Position numbers and translations under genes: made by a program. A stretch of 64,000 nucleotides of DNA from Oasisia sp. SBJ-2009 (lineage: Eukaryota > Annelida > Polychaeta > Sabellida > Siboglinidae). Shown one piece after another: positions 11,686 to 26,290 of this stretch. The stretch is taken from contig OZ024857.1 of assembly GCA_964017155.1 (NCBI GenBank), positions 19,997,404 to 20,061,403 of the forward strand, given 5' to 3'. The notes beneath the pieces are model-generated. The model did not search any database and was not told the DNA's origin. It saw only the letters and a program-made list of their open reading frames with translations. The stretch's first letter is position 1. Each line of letters starts with the position of its first letter.

Positions 11686-12538
11686 TAGCTTTCCATCCTC
11701 TCCCCTCTCTCCTAAAACATCCCCTTTTCAATCTCCCAGTCTATCCCAAGTCTCCCTGCTTCTTTCTCACTGCACATGCGTAGCCATGACCGCTTGTAAC
11801 CAGGGGCGTCGATCCGGTTTTAAAAGTGGGGGGACGGGGGACCAATTTATATAGATATATATGTATGTATATATATATTATGTCATATAATATATAGTAT
11901 AATATGTTATAAGTATTTTTTTAATATAAATCATAATTCATTGTTGGTCTGGTGCTAATTCAAAACTAAAAAAAGCCTTGGTGTTATGCTATTTATAATA
12001 GTTATGTTGACAACATATATTTGAAGAGGGGCTATAGCCTACCCCAATCACTGAATATTTAGGGGTAGACTTTGGACGAGGGCTTAATGCAGGATACAAT
12101 TATTGCAGTTACACGTTTTGGTGGACACATGAATGTTAACTGTTAAGCTAGTTTACAAACTTTCAAATGTGCCTGATGACCTGAAATGGGCTAAAAACAC
12201 ACACACACATATGACACCATTTACACTCAGTTTCAAGGAAGGCATAACTAACGATATCTATGGTTTTCGAAGACTTTTTTACTCCGTCCACCACCCATCC
12301 ACCCATATTTCTACCCGTCCACCTATATTTCTACCCGTCCATATTCGTTTTTACCCGACCAAATGACGGGTGGACGGGTCTCTACATAAAGCTATGCTTT
12401 GGACCCAACACTGCTTGCCTGATTCATAGAGTGAAAAGATGCAGAGCTTACAAATCCCACCTTTTGGCAAAGAAATTTTTCATCACTAAAATGAGATGAA
12501 ATTACACAAAGTGTATCAATCCTCTGGTTCCGCCGTAC
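11686..12538. other. No gene seen; short ACCCGTCC repeats near 12296-12376
   Basis: AT-rich, gene-free. Near 12296-12376 a unit of about 20 bp (CTACCCGTCCA plus TATATTT) is repeated two to three times. It is followed by its partial reverse complement, GACGGGTGGACGGG. Confidence 0.5.
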
Positions 12539-12688
12539 CCCTTACAAAAAAATACCATTCAAATACCATTGAATGGTACTAGGGGGTATAATGGCCAATG
12601 GTATTTGAATGGTATTTGAATGGTACTTCAATGGTACTTTGGTGGTCTGCGTATATAAACAGTTGAATGGTATTTGAATGGTATTTGA

Positions 12689-12690
<2 letters not shown>
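12538..12690 (+). repeat. Second copy of the left end of the AATGGTATT element
   Basis: About 150 bp almost identical to the start of the 6470 element, beginning at the same CCCTTACAAAAAAATACC edge and including the TATATAAACAGTTGAATGG segment. It is cut off by a TA tract. The shared sharp left edge supports a real element terminus there. Confidence 0.85.
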
Positions 12691-12723
<33 letters not shown>

Positions 12724-12890
12724 TATATGGTTCTATATATTGTATTGTATTGTATTGTATTGTATTGTATTGTATTGTATTGTATTGTATTGTATTGTAT
12801 TGTATTGTATTGTATTGTATTGTATTGTATTGTATTGTATTGTATTGTATTGTATTGTATTGTATTGTATTGTATTGTATTGTATTATAT
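12691..12890. repeat. (TA)n followed by (TGTAT)n pentanucleotide array
   Basis: A TA tract (12691-12728) is followed by about 29 tandem TGTAT units (12741-12886) that are nearly perfect. The Cys-Ile-Val-Leu-Tyr reading frames are artefacts of the pentamer. Confidence 0.97.
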
Positions 12891-12895
12891 TATAT

Positions 12896-12985
12896 AGTAA
12901 CAATTACAGTCAAAAACCATGTGTCTTCAACGAAACAGAAACGGATATCACATGAGTCACGAGACGCAAAACGTGGGGATTTTCC
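12896..12985 (+). repeat. 90-bp dispersed repeat, copy 1
   Basis: Matches 14138-14229 in the same orientation. The shared core runs from AGTAACAATTACAGTCAA to GTGGGGATTTTCCA, with one divergent patch in the middle. Each copy directly follows a TA-rich tract, which suggests a transposed unit or an ancient local duplication. Confidence 0.8.
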
Positions 12986-13840
12986 AGTTTCTGGGAAATA
13001 AGGGTGGTTACTGGGAATTGTGAATTGTAGACTGTGCACACAGCGTATGAATACTAGTAACTTTCTTCCAGGACACAAACTTCCTTCGGGACTCCATTTC
13101 TTGTGGGCCTTTAATTTATGAAAGTATTAAAGTAGTTCGCTTGAACATTCAACGACAACTAGAGTTAATTTGTATGCGGCATCAAGACGTTAAAAACCGA
13201 AAGTTCGGCCACATCACTACCTCCTGTTTCCATCTGCGTGGCGCCACAACGAGGCTGCGTTTCAACGCGCACTACACACTGCTGACCTGTAGACTGACGC
13301 TGGTTGCAGACGTTTACATGCGTGAGTGCGTTGAATGCTTTCTAACTGAACTTCTCACAAATTGCGCTTCATCGCCCGATATAGCGATGGTCTACGCCCT
13401 AGGTGAGGTGAGTCTGGCCACATTGGGTGTCAGTAAATTGTCTCAATATATCTGTCGCTGTTAATTTTTTCCGGTTAGTGCACGTGCGCTCTAGTTGATT
13501 ACGATTATACTAGGTCCTATGCCTATTATAGAAGTGTGTGAAACACTGGCGTGCATCGCAAGCCAGTCGCTCACCTTCTAATAACAATCAACCAGATAAA
13601 GTATCCAGTCAATGTCGTCACAGCAACTAATTTTTGTCACAAACAGATCCATATTTGTTTACCAAACAATTTTCAACAAAATAATAATAAATAGCATGCG
13701 TCGGATTCAGGTCAGCGGAGAAGCCATTTTGTTCGGAATTATGTCTCGTTGTTAGCGCCTGCGAGACAAAGCAACCTTGTCGGCGATTGTAATTTACTAT
13801 TTTCTACCCGTCTGACGCGTTGGCACGTGTGTCCCCAAGC
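12986..13840. other. No supported gene; one 107-codon open frame at 13141-13464
   Basis: The plus-strand open frame at 13141-13464 is longer than its surroundings and unusually GC-balanced. It has no recognisable domain, and its first codon is not ATG. I do not call it a gene. The rest is featureless. Confidence 0.4.
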
Positions 13841-13912
13841 ATCCCCATGTAATTTACAAAATGTTCAGTATAAAATATCTAAGCTAATACTAGGACTGCA
13901 TGAAAAGTTAAC
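13841..13912 (+). repeat. 72-bp dispersed repeat, copy 2
   Basis: Same orientation as 4990-5061, with 71 of 72 positions identical. It lies between the two copies of the 90-bp repeat, upstream of a TA tract. Confidence 0.85.
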
Positions 13913-13987
13913 TTATATATTAGAATTATAGAATATGGTTCTTGTCTTTTTTACTACGTGCAATGAAGAATTCTGAAACAGAGATAT

Positions 13988-13990
13988 ATA

Positions 13991-14042
<52 letters not shown>

Positions 14043-14094
14043 TATTATATATATATATTATATATGAATATGTATGTATATATATTATATATTT

Positions 14095-14125
<31 letters not shown>

Positions 14126-14126
14126 A
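13988..14126. repeat. (TA)n tract, interrupted
   Basis: Two TA arrays separated by an AT-only degenerate stretch. Confidence 0.95.
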
Positions 14127-14137
14127 CAACGCATGAG

Positions 14138-14229
14138 AGTAACAATTACAGTCAATAAAAATAAGGGAACCAAAACGAAACAAACGGATATCACATGAGT
14201 CACGAGACGCGAAACGTGGGGATTTTCCA
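14138..14229 (+). repeat. 90-bp dispersed repeat, copy 2
   Basis: Second copy of the unit at 12896-12985, also following a TA tract. It has a short replacement (ATAAAAATAAGGGAACC) where the first copy reads AAAACCATGTGTCTTC. Confidence 0.8.
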
Positions 14230-14900
14230 TTGTCGTGATATACGTCTATCTCCCATCACCCTTCGACTTCCCTCCAAGCGTTAGCCCCCTCCGTAACCCT
14301 CGTTGTAACCAAAACAATTAATCTTGTGGATTTTGCACTGGGAAAATTCCACATCCTATGGTGAATTTTTAAAAATCACAAATAAAATTGCTAATAATGT
14401 GTCCATTATGAATAGCCAAACACGTGTTAGATATAGTGATGCATTATATACAATGTACTGCTTTATCGTAATTATTGTTATGAAATATGGGGAAATACGT
14501 AATTATGAGAGCAATTATTTGCTGTCTCTAGATTCAAGTTTATGTATTAGTTAAGATTTCTTCATGCATACTTTTTTGTTTGTTGAATAAAATCAATTAT
14601 ATTCAATATGTACTAGCTTTATTTTCATATTAATAATTGGTGTATTACTTTTCCATTATTTATTTACACTTATCATTCATTTGAAATACAAACAAAACTC
14701 ATGACTTACCAAGTGACACGTACTTTCTCTTATAGCTTAAACGTGGCCGTGGGTGAACACAAACTAATTTTATTGATATTTTATTACATAAGTTCGTTGA
14801 GATAAAATGGTGATGACACATTACAGACTGTAAGCACGGAATTCGAAACAACTACGTCTACGTCTAGGTTTAGCAAAATAGTTACCGATACTTATGTTTA

Positions 14901-14983
14901 CCACGTGTACAATGTAAACACTAGCAGATCCACGTGGAAATATTATCACGTGTACCGTGTAAACAGAGGCTATCCACGTTGAC
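14901..14983. promoter_or_regulatory. Two diverged tandem units with three CACGTG E-boxes
   Basis: CACGTG occurs at 14902-14907, 14931-14936 and 14947-14952. The 37-bp block beginning at 14901 is repeated 45 bp downstream with substitutions, including GTGTAC..TGTAAACA and ATCCACGT. The sixth potential site reads CACGTT, so one E-box half is lost. TGTAAACA matches a forkhead-type core. No adjacent gene start is known, so a regulatory role is only a hypothesis. Confidence 0.35.
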
Positions 14984-15244
14984 ACATGGTCGTTACTCAC
15001 TGGTCGAAAAACGCCCTGTCGCCTTAACCTATGTGGTGAGCCAAAACGTGCCCCTCCCCCCGGGCGATCAACACATTCTAGCGTTTGCTCCGTGAGACTG
15101 GCTGTGCAGAGAAGCCCAATGCGCTGGTTGATGCCGCCTTCACCGTCATAGCCGTTTTTTTCAACGACAAGTCGCGTTTGTTTTTTTACGTTCGGGTACA
15201 GCTATTTGCAAAATTCGCTAAGTATCGCCGGTGCCGTGTACCAA

Positions 15245-15304
15245 TGTGCACGCACGCACGCAGGCACGCGCGCACGCACGCACGCGCGCACGCTCACACA
15301 CAAA

Positions 15305-15364
<60 letters not shown>
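15245..15364. repeat. GCACGC-rich then (CA)n microsatellite
   Basis: ACGC/GCGC-rich lead-in, then about 55 bp of pure CA. Confidence 0.95.
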
Positions 15365-18541
<3,177 letters not shown>

Positions 18542-18866
18542 GTCATTCTCCCAATCCGTTCGTTCTATTCTGCCTGTCTGTCTGCCTGTCTACTGTCTGC
18601 CTGTTACACACACACGAACGCGCGAACACATGAACACACATAGGTGTACCATTACTTCGCACTAATTGTGTTTTCGTGTTTTCTTAGTTATAATACTTCA
18701 GTATCTTGTCGTTGCTACCTGACAAATTAACCCACATTGCTTTCGTTAACTATAGTTTATCATTCTGCTTTCAGATGAGCCTCATCACTTCGACACACCT
18801 CCGCTCGTACCAACAACACATACGTATATATGTATACAATTGACGTCGGTCACCATAGAAGACACA

Positions 18867-21167
18867 ATGGGAGGAAATCAGTCAAAACGTCGACAACCAG
18901 TTGACAAACATTCGGAATATGTTACAGCTGCTACAGTTCTTACATTTACTGCAGCTGCACTACCTTTTTTAGCACCTGTTCTTGTACCTATTGCAATTGT
19001 AACAGCTATTGCAGCTGATAGAACTGCTGAAACTTGTGCAGCTGTAGCAGGTGGTGCAACTTCTGCAGCTGGTGCAACTTCTGCAGCTGGTGCAACTTCT
19101 ACAGCGTGTGCAGCTGGTGCAGCTGCACCAGCTGCAGATGCACCAGCTGCGGCTCCACCAGCGGCACCAGATACAGCTGTACCAGATGCAACAGCTGCAG
19201 CAGCTGCACTAGCTGGAGCTGCACCAGTTGCACCTGGTGCAGCTGGTGCAGCTGGAGGAGCTGGTACTAAGAAACTAAAGACACAGCAAAACAGAGGGGA
19301 AAAAGAAAAAGAACAAGAACATGAAGGAGAAGGAGGGGAAGGAGGAGAAGGGGGAGAAGGAGGAGAAGCAGGAGAAGGGGGAGAAGGAGGAGAAGGAGGA
19401 GAAGGAGGTGAAGGGGGAGAAGGAGGAGAAGGAGAAGAAGGAGGTGAAGGAGGAGAAGGAGGAGAAGGAGGGGAAGCAGGAGAAGGGGGAGAAGGAGGAG
19501 AAGGAGAAGAAGGGGGAGGAGAAGGAGGCGAAGGGGGAGAAGGAGGAGGAGAAGAAGGAGGAGAAGGAGGAGAAGCAGGAGAAGAGGGAGAAGGAGGAGA
19601 AGGAGAAGAAGGGGGAGGAGAAGGAGGCGAAGGGGGAGAAGGAGGAGAAGGAGGAGAAGGGGGAGAAGGAGGAGAAGGAGAAGAAGGAGGAGAAGGAGAA
19701 GAAGGGGGAGAAGGAGGTGAAGGAGGAGAAGAAGGAGGAGAAGGAGGAGAAGGAGGAGAAGGGGGAGAAGGGGGAGAAGGAAGAGGAGGAGAAGGGGGAG
19801 AAGGGGGAGAAGGAGAAGGAGGGGGAGGTGAAGAAGGGGGAGAAGGAGGAGAAGGAGAAGAAGAAAAAGAAGAAAAAGAAGGAGAAGTAGCTGGTGCAGC
19901 TGCAGCTGGCGCTGCAGCTTGCGCTGCAGCTGGCGCAGCTGGCGCTGGTGCAGCTGGCGCAGCTGCAGCTGGCGCAGCTGCAGCTGGTGCCGCTGCAGCT
20001 GCAGCTGCCGCTGCAGCTGCAGCAGCTGCAGCTGGCGCAGCTGGAGGAGCTGGTACTAAGAAACTAAAGACACAGCAAAACAGAGGGGAAAAAGAAAAAG
20101 AACATGAAGAAGAAGAAGGAGAAGGAGGGGAAGGAGGAGAAGGAGGAGAAAGAGGAGAAAGAGGAGAAGCAGGAGAAGGGGGAGAAGGAGGAGAAGGAGG
20201 AGAAGGGGGAGAAGGAGGGGAAGAAAAAGAAGAAGAAAAAGAAGAACAAGAAGAACAAGAAGAAGAAAAAGAAGAAGAAGATGATGATGAAGATGATGAT
20301 GAAGTAGAAGAAACGACTATGACATTCGCTTCTTGGAATGTCCGTACGTTGAACAATCCAAAGACGTCTGAGGTCGAGAAGACAGAAATAATTAACAACA
20401 TGCTGTTGAAGCATGATGTCGACATCGCCGCATTGCAAGAAACACGGAAATTACGATCAGATAGCGTGGAAGAAAAGCACTACAGTATCTCTTGGAAGGG
20501 CAGAGAGGATATACAAAGGCACGGCGTAGGCTTTGCAATCAAGCCCCGACTTAAAAAAGAGACAGAACCTGTTGGAGTTGGATCAGAAAGACTCCTAACA
20601 CTGCGTCTTAAAACGTCTGAAGGCCATCTCACCTTAATCAGCGCGTATGCGCCAACCGATGTGTCAAAACCCGAAGAAAAAGATCTGTTTTATAAAAAAC
20701 TGGATTCCCTCGTGACAGAGATACCGGAAGATGAACCAATGATGCTTATGGGTGACTTCAATGCAGAGATTGGTCCGTACGGTCACACGTTTCAAGGGGT
20801 TATAGGAGAAAATAAGATCGGAGACCTCATGCGTAAGACGAACAATAACGGAGAGAGACTTCTCGAGCTTTGCGCTAAACGCAAGCTATGTATCACTAAC
20901 ACCGTCTTTCCTACGGATTTCGAAGAGACGGTTACATGGGAATGCCCCAGAACACAGGATTGGGTGCGACTGGACTACATCATCACCAGGCAATCTTTCC
21001 GCGAGAACGTTCTGGACAGCCGATCCTGCGACAACACTAACGATCACACAGACCACAACATGGTGATCTGCAAGGTCAGGTTGAATATGAAGAAACAACG
21101 TGAAGCACAGGGAGATATGAGTCCACGTAACCCGACGGGTGGTGAGTTATTTGACAAGAGCTGGTGA
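18867..21167 (+). CDS. Low-complexity/EEP endonuclease fusion protein, 766 aa
   Basis: I chose the ATG at 18867 (A at -3, G at +4). The start MGGNQSKR fits the N-myristoylation pattern (Gly2, Ser6, Lys7). Residues about 20-48 are hydrophobic. An Ala/Gly block, the basic segment [17 protein letters not shown] (133 onward) and a Gly-Glu block (to about 340) follow; the Ala-block/[12 protein letters not shown]/Gly-Glu module is then repeated exactly 263 codons later. An acidic run leads into an endonuclease/exonuclease/phosphatase domain (485-745) with N491, E525, Y594, D630, N632, D703, D729 and H730 in place, so cleavage activity is plausible. Its motifs match nuclease domains of non-LTR retrotransposons (CFDP2-like group). 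The protein ends about 20 residues later, with no reverse transcriptase. A good splice acceptor ends at 18774 and the frame stays open back to it, so a 5' exon may exist. Expression is unknown. Confidence 0.65.
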   Translation: MGGNQSKRRQPVDKHSEYVTAATVLTFTAAALPFLAPVLVPIAIVTAIAADRTAETCAAVAGGATSAAGATSAAGATSTACAAGAAAPAADAPAAAPPAAPDTAVPDATAAAAALAGAAPVAPGAAGAAGGAGTKKLKTQQNRGEKEKEQEHEGEGGEGGEGGEGGEAGEGGEGGEGGEGGEGGEGGEGEEGGEGGEGGEGGEAGEGGEGGEGEEGGGEGGEGGEGGGEEGGEGGEAGEEGEGGEGEEGGGEGGEGGEGGEGGEGGEGGEGEEGGEGEEGGEGGEGGEEGGEGGEGGEGGEGGEGRGGEGGEGGEGEGGGGEEGGEGGEGEEEKEEKEGEVAGAAAAGAAACAAAGAAGAGAAGAAAAGAAAAGAAAAAAAAAAAAAAAGAAGGAGTKKLKTQQNRGEKEKEHEEEEGEGGEGGEGGERGERGEAGEGGEGGEGGEGGEGGEEKEEEKEEQEEQEEEKEEEDDDEDDDEVEETTMTFASWNVRTLNNPKTSEVEKTEIINNMLLKHDVDIAALQETRKLRSDSVEEKHYSISWKGREDIQRHGVGFAIKPRLKKETEPVGVGSERLLTLRLKTSEGHLTLISAYAPTDVSKPEEKDLFYKKLDSLVTEIPEDEPMMLMGDFNAEIGPYGHTFQGVIGENKIGDLMRKTNNNGERLLELCAKRKLCITNTVFPTDFEETVTWECPRTQDWVRLDYIITRQSFRENVLDSRSCDNTNDHTDHNMVICKVRLNMKKQREAQGDMSPRNPTGGELFDKSW
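19245..20120 (+). repeat. In-frame 789-bp module duplication inside the fusion gene
   Basis: A stretch of about 68 bp starting at GCAGCTGGAGGAGCTGGTAC occurs around 19249-19316 and again 789 bp downstream, nearly identical. The offset is exactly 263 codons. Each copy is preceded by Ala-rich and followed by Gly-Glu-rich coding sequence, so the repeat unit is the whole module and not the short match alone. Confidence 0.85.
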
Positions 21168-22628
21168 CGTCGATGGGATGTCGCCGAGTAGTGCCGCCAA
21201 GAGAAACACGACTCGTTTCATCGTGGACGCAAAGGCGGTAGCAGACGTACACTGGCACATCCACCGACAGAGGCAAATGAGGCAAGAACATAAACGCAGG
21301 AAAGCCAGTTACAGTTACAAACAAAGGTTGCAACTAAAACATGCATTAAAGGACAGCAACACCGGTCACCGACAACGGCAATCATAACATGCGCAGAGGC
21401 GATGAACAACAAAACATCGTCAAAGAGAAGAACAAAGATGATGACATGTAAGGCTAGACATGTGAGGTAATGGGTGGAGTTTAGATGAATCATCCCTATA
21501 TTTCTTCACCCTACCACCCGTGAGAACAGTGCTTGTTCGACCTTCTCTCACGAGCCGCTGGGCCGTATTGCGATAAACTCCCAAACATTACATAATATAT
21601 GTAAACCGAGCAGTTTGGCAAGGTGGTGTACAAGAGAATATTGTGATTGTGTAATCAGCAGAATTGTCGCAAACGAAGGCGAAATATGTGCAGCCCTGTA
21701 GGACGCAGAAATATCCGACTGCATGGTATACACTATATATAAAAAAAAAGTACACTATATACAGAAAGAATCATACTCGATCAGGGTCAAATGGCCCGAC
21801 CCAATGCCACCTTTCACATTCTCTCGAAGTCAGCGTGCGGTTACGTTCGTCTAAGCCAACGAACGGTATAGAATTATCTAACTTGACTTACATTAACAAA
21901 CTCCATCACGCGATCAAAGAATGGCTGCCTGAACGCGTGATTCTTGTCGTACGTTTTGTTGAAATTCGTTTCAGAAGATTATCTTTTTATATAAAACACA
22001 AGGGAAAGAGGTTAACTTAGCAAATGTACGTAGGCGCTGATTTTTGCACTAGATGTCATGTCGCAGTAGTTATGTAATTCACATATTTAACAGTTATCAA
22101 TATTGTTGGAAAAGGCAAAGCAGAGGTATTATATGCGAGCTGGGCACTCCCCCGATTGGACTTCAGCGGTATCCCGGACTTTAAGGAATACGTCGGACTT
22201 TAATTAATACGCTGCACTTATTTGAGATATTTTATGGTGCGATGTGACATGCTTTATATTAGCCAAATAGGGTATTGTTGTACGTGTTTGTTTTAATTGA
22301 ATAACCCTTATAATATTATGATGTGTACAGTCTTTAAGACGAGATTGTTTTCCGATTGAAAAAGAGTTTGAACTTTTGCTACTTATAATGTGTATTGCAC
22401 TGAAATACTACTGATAGACATGGCGCAGTGACTGTTTCTGTTGACTAGAGACAATGTGAGTGGAATAGATCGCTTATTAAGAATATACCAAGGTACACGG
22501 ATGTTCAAGTGTGCATGTTCCTACTATTAAGTGTTGTTATTTGAAACCTTAGCCGTTTTAATACATTTCAATTGTATATTTTAGACAACGGTTACTTACA
22601 AGTTTGTACAAGCACGCTTATATATACA

Positions 22629-22630
<2 letters not shown>
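21168..22630. other. 3' flank of the fusion gene; no further gene seen
   Basis: After the stop there is about 220 bp of GC-balanced sequence rich in Arg and Lys codons in one frame (21175-21387). This could be decayed continuation of a retroelement, but no reverse-transcriptase motif is visible. The remainder is AT-rich with nothing recognisable. Confidence 0.45.

Positions 22631-22688
<58 letters not shown>
22631..22688. repeat. (TA)n microsatellite
   Basis: Uninterrupted TA dinucleotides. Confidence 0.95.
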
Positions 22689-22691
<3 letters not shown>

Positions 22692-23404
22692 GAGAGACCG
22701 CTGAGTATGGTTTTACAGGGCCAAGTCCGATATTCTTGAACGACTTAATTGTTAGAGCCCTCGTAAAAGTGGCGTCAAGACATCGTAATTTACGATTATT
22801 TCATAAGTGCTTTTCTCAGCTGCAGTGAGAATATTCGCAATCAGTACGCTTTGTGTTGTCGTAGTTCTTTCAGACATATATTTGTCTATTAGCTTGATAT
22901 TTCAACGTCGCATACCTATGCAGTGTGTTTAATAAAATTAGTGTGTGCTTCATTGACACTCGTGTCTTTGTCTATTATTACTCATCGTTGTAATTTCATA
23001 AATACCGTTTTTGAAAGTGGATTACGCAAATGCTCACGCGCACATATATTTTCGCATCTCTGCACTTCCATCAATATACGCCAGGATGTCCGCCTACCCA
23101 ACATTTCCAAAAAGGCACTTGCACTTATCAGTGCTTCAGTTGAGTCCTCTCCTACTCATTTTGACAGATAAATTAGTGTTTGGCGTGAAACCGTTGAAGC
23201 GGGTGTGGATTAACAACATCTATAGCGGAGCCAACATACGAGATAACCCGGGTTATCTTACCTCAAGTCCGGTCAATAGTTGCTCAAGATTGAGCACTGA
23301 GACCGTCTCAAGGTTTATTTTCTGATTTTGCAGTTTCTCTAGTGATGTTTATGCTTCATATGCTTTTGTCCGGCTTGCATAGTCAAGGGTGATTACTTAA
23401 AAAT
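22689..23404. other. No gene seen
   Basis: Short overlapping open frames at 22923-23325 lack recognisable domains. No terminal repeats or RNA genes were seen. Confidence 0.45.
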
Positions 23405-24325
23405 ATTATTATATAGGTCTGGGGGGCCTCTCCAATCTCTTCGGATGCGGGACTTAAGTTTCTTTATTGTCTTGGTCTGAACTGTGTCGTATGACAGAGA
23501 ATTCCATACTTTAAACACTCGGGTCGAGAAGAGGTAGAGTCTATAGCCTGTCTCACTCTGGTTTTAAGTTTTTCACTGTGCGCGGTTGTGATACAGGTGG
23601 CTTTTTGTAATAAAACCTTTGATGGACCTATGAACATCTGCGGTCCTGGTTGAGTTTATCCCTTTGACAATTTTGAAAGTCTGGATTACGTCTCTTCTCT
23701 GTCTTCTGTAGTTCAAGGTAGGAAGCTGTAATTCTTTTAGTCTACTATTGTATGGCAATCCCTTTGTTTCCGGCACAAGTCGTGTTGCCCGCCGCTGAAC
23801 TTGCTCAGTGAGGTATCTGCCTTTTTTTAGATGAGGGCACCAGATACATGAGACATATTCCAGATGTGGTATCACCATTGCTTGTAGAGCAGTATAATTG
23901 TGTCTTTGTTGAGATGTCGGCATGTTCTTGCTAGACATCCAAGAACACGTTTGGCCTTTTTAACATCGTTCTCGATGTGGTCAGAGAACTTGAGTTATTG
24001 GTCAATGATTAATCCATGGTCTTTTTCTGAGGTTACTGCATCTAACATGTGAATGTTTCCACTGGCATTGTTCATGTGGTAACTGTTCTGTGGGCTCGAG
24101 TGTCCGCGGTGCAGAACATAGCATATATCTGGATGGAAATTCATTTGCATCTTCATTGACCATCCCTGGAGCTTTGTCAGGTCTTATTGCAGGGAATTCG
24201 ATGAGTTGATGTCATCTGTAACTGTTGCGTAGAGCTTGGTGTCGTCTGCGAACATTGATGTCATGGTCCCTGGTATATTGCTGACAAACATCGTGAACAA
24301 TACCGGTCCCAAGACAGACCTCCTG
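23405..24325 (-). pseudogene. 5'-truncated non-LTR retrotransposon (reverse transcriptase C-terminal half)
   Basis: On the minus strand the sequence starts at SVLGPVLFTMFVSN and runs through the palm box FADDTKLYA. It continues with NFHPDICYVLHRG and PHLEYVSCIWCPHLKK, then EQVQRRATRLVP, and ends with VFKVWNSL. These are the ordered landmarks of the second half of a LINE polymerase in the CR1/L2/Jockey range. Frame changes and at least two in-frame stops show decay. The abrupt start in the middle of the RT domain, near 24325, is the usual 5' truncation of LINE copies. It is not a working gene. Confidence 0.85.
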
Positions 24326-25522
24326 AGAGAACAAGAGCAAACGATAAAAGGAGTTGAAAATTATTGACAGAGAACGCAGTGAGATAAAAATGAGGAGAGG
24401 AAAGAAAAGACGAAGAAAAGTAACAGGATCCATGGCCAACCTCACCCGTGACGGCAGGGACAATAAGAGAAAAATGACAACAAAATATGTAATATAAGAA
24501 CATTTAGTTACAGAAAGTGAATTCACAAGAAATTACGGTATTGGGTATGAGGTCGTGAACAATAAAATAACATGAAGAAGCATGAAACTGTATTTATTGT
24601 TAGAGACCAATGCAAGACGTGAAGATGTTACACCATTGTTACGTGTGAATGGTGAAATAATTCATGGATGCCCACTTATAATCGATGTCAATATATAATT
24701 TGACACCTACTGTTGCGTATCCATACGTGTACTGCCAGTTCTGGTATATGTCATAAACAGAAGTGGCCGGCAACTATTAATGTTATCTCAATTGCCCGTT
24801 ACAGCTAGAAAGACTGGATCTTGACTTGTACTGATAGCAACACCAAAGAGATTGTTTTTAATTTTAATACTTTTTCGAATAAACTGATAAAAATATGCTT
24901 ACTTGACTGACCGTTCAAGCAGCTTACTTATTTTTATAATGCAGTAAGAACATGACATTCAAGTTTCCTCAATCACGATATATTAATATTTGAACTTTTA
25001 TCTTTCCATTTCTTCCCACTTCTCCATTTTATATCTTCCATCCATACTTTCCATGATGTCACTGCCGTGTGAACAAAATAAAAGTTACGGTGAAAAACAT
25101 TTACAACACTTAATTTGGAACCTAATGAAATGCATAATTACGAATTATTATAAGGCTGTTGAGAATTGATAAAAACGTCTATGTTGAATGATATAAATAA
25201 CTGATGATAAGAAGAATTAATATTATTTTTGTTAGGTAACATTGATAATATACGTCATCTTCGACGACCGAGCCATTCATGCTTATTTACAACAACCAAC
25301 CAGAAAATATGCAGACTAACAAAATAAAATACAAAATAATGATAACACATAATAAAATATTTAAAAAAATGTAATGTGCATTAATAATAATATCTTCAAG
25401 TATACACGCAAGCCTGGGCTGTATGCCATGCAAACTACGGAAGGAAGTCAAATGTAACTAATTTATTGACTTCTCCAGCCCGATTCCCTCTTTTTACTTC
25501 TGTCGCCACGTTCCCCGCTCGG
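24326..25522. other. No gene seen
   Basis: AT-rich sequence upstream of the LINE truncation point and before the minisatellite. Nothing recognisable. Confidence 0.5.
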
Positions 25523-26290
25523 GTCGGCCTGTGGGTCATCGCCACTTACTCCAGGTCGGCCTGGAGTCATCGCCACTTGCTCCAGGTCGGCCTGGAGTCA
25601 TCGCCACTTGCTCCAGGTCGGCATGGGGTCATCGCCACTTGCTCCAGGTCGGCCTGGGGTCATCGCCACTTGCTCCAGGTCGGCCTGGGGTCATCGCCAC
25701 TTGCTCCAGGTCGGCCTGGGGTCATCGCCACTTGCTCCAGGTCGGCCTGGGGTCATCGCCACTTGCTCCAGGTCGGCCTGGGATCATCGCCACTTGCTCC
25801 AGGTCGGCCTGGGGTCATCGCCACTTGCTCCAGGTCGGCCTGGGGTCATCGCCACTTGCTTCATGTCGGCCTGGGGTCATCGCCACTTACTCCAGGTCGG
25901 CCTGGGGTCATCGCCACTTGCTCCAGATCGGCCTGGAGTCATCGCCACTTGCTCCAGGTCGGCCTGAGGAGATCGCCATTTGTTCCAGGTCGGCCTGAGG
26001 TCATCGCCATTTGTTCCAGGTCGGCCTGAGGTCATCGCCATTTGTTCCAGGTCGGCCTGGGGCATCACCATTTGTTCCAGGTCGGCCTGAGATCATCGCC
26101 ATTTGTTCCAGGTTGGCCTGGGGTCATCGCCATTTGCTCCCGATCGGCCTGGGGTCATCGCCACTTGCTCCAGGTCGGCATGGGGTCATCATCATTTGCT
26201 CCAGGTCGGCCTGGAGTCATCGCCATTTGCTCCAGGTCGGCCTGGAGTTATCGCCATTTGCTTCGGGTCGGCCTGGGGTCATCGCCATTA
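25523..26290. repeat. 31-bp minisatellite, about 24-25 copies
   Basis: The unit contains GGTCATCGCCACTTGCTCC followed by AGGTCGGCCTGG. The middle copies are almost identical; the 3' third has CATTTGTTCC variants. Each unit contains CCAGG-TCGG-CCTGG, a 5-bp stem with a 4-base loop. Because 31 is not a multiple of three, all three frames stay open and give the same 31-residue cycle, so the long frames here are not evidence of a protein. Confidence 0.95.

Noticed and set aside
13141..13464. 107-codon plus-strand open frame
   Set aside because: Starts without ATG, no recognised domain and no splice context.
18840..18866. Start of the fusion gene nine codons upstream of the chosen ATG
   Set aside because: The codon at 18840 is TTG. 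The first ATG in frame is at 18867 and has a strong context. An upstream exon joined at 18775 remains possible.
18878..20425. 515-codon minus-strand Ser/Pro/Ala-rich frame opposite the fusion gene
   Set aside because: It is the mirror of Gly-Glu and Ala codons on the plus strand and ends where the low-complexity region ends. The plus strand carries the conserved nuclease domain.
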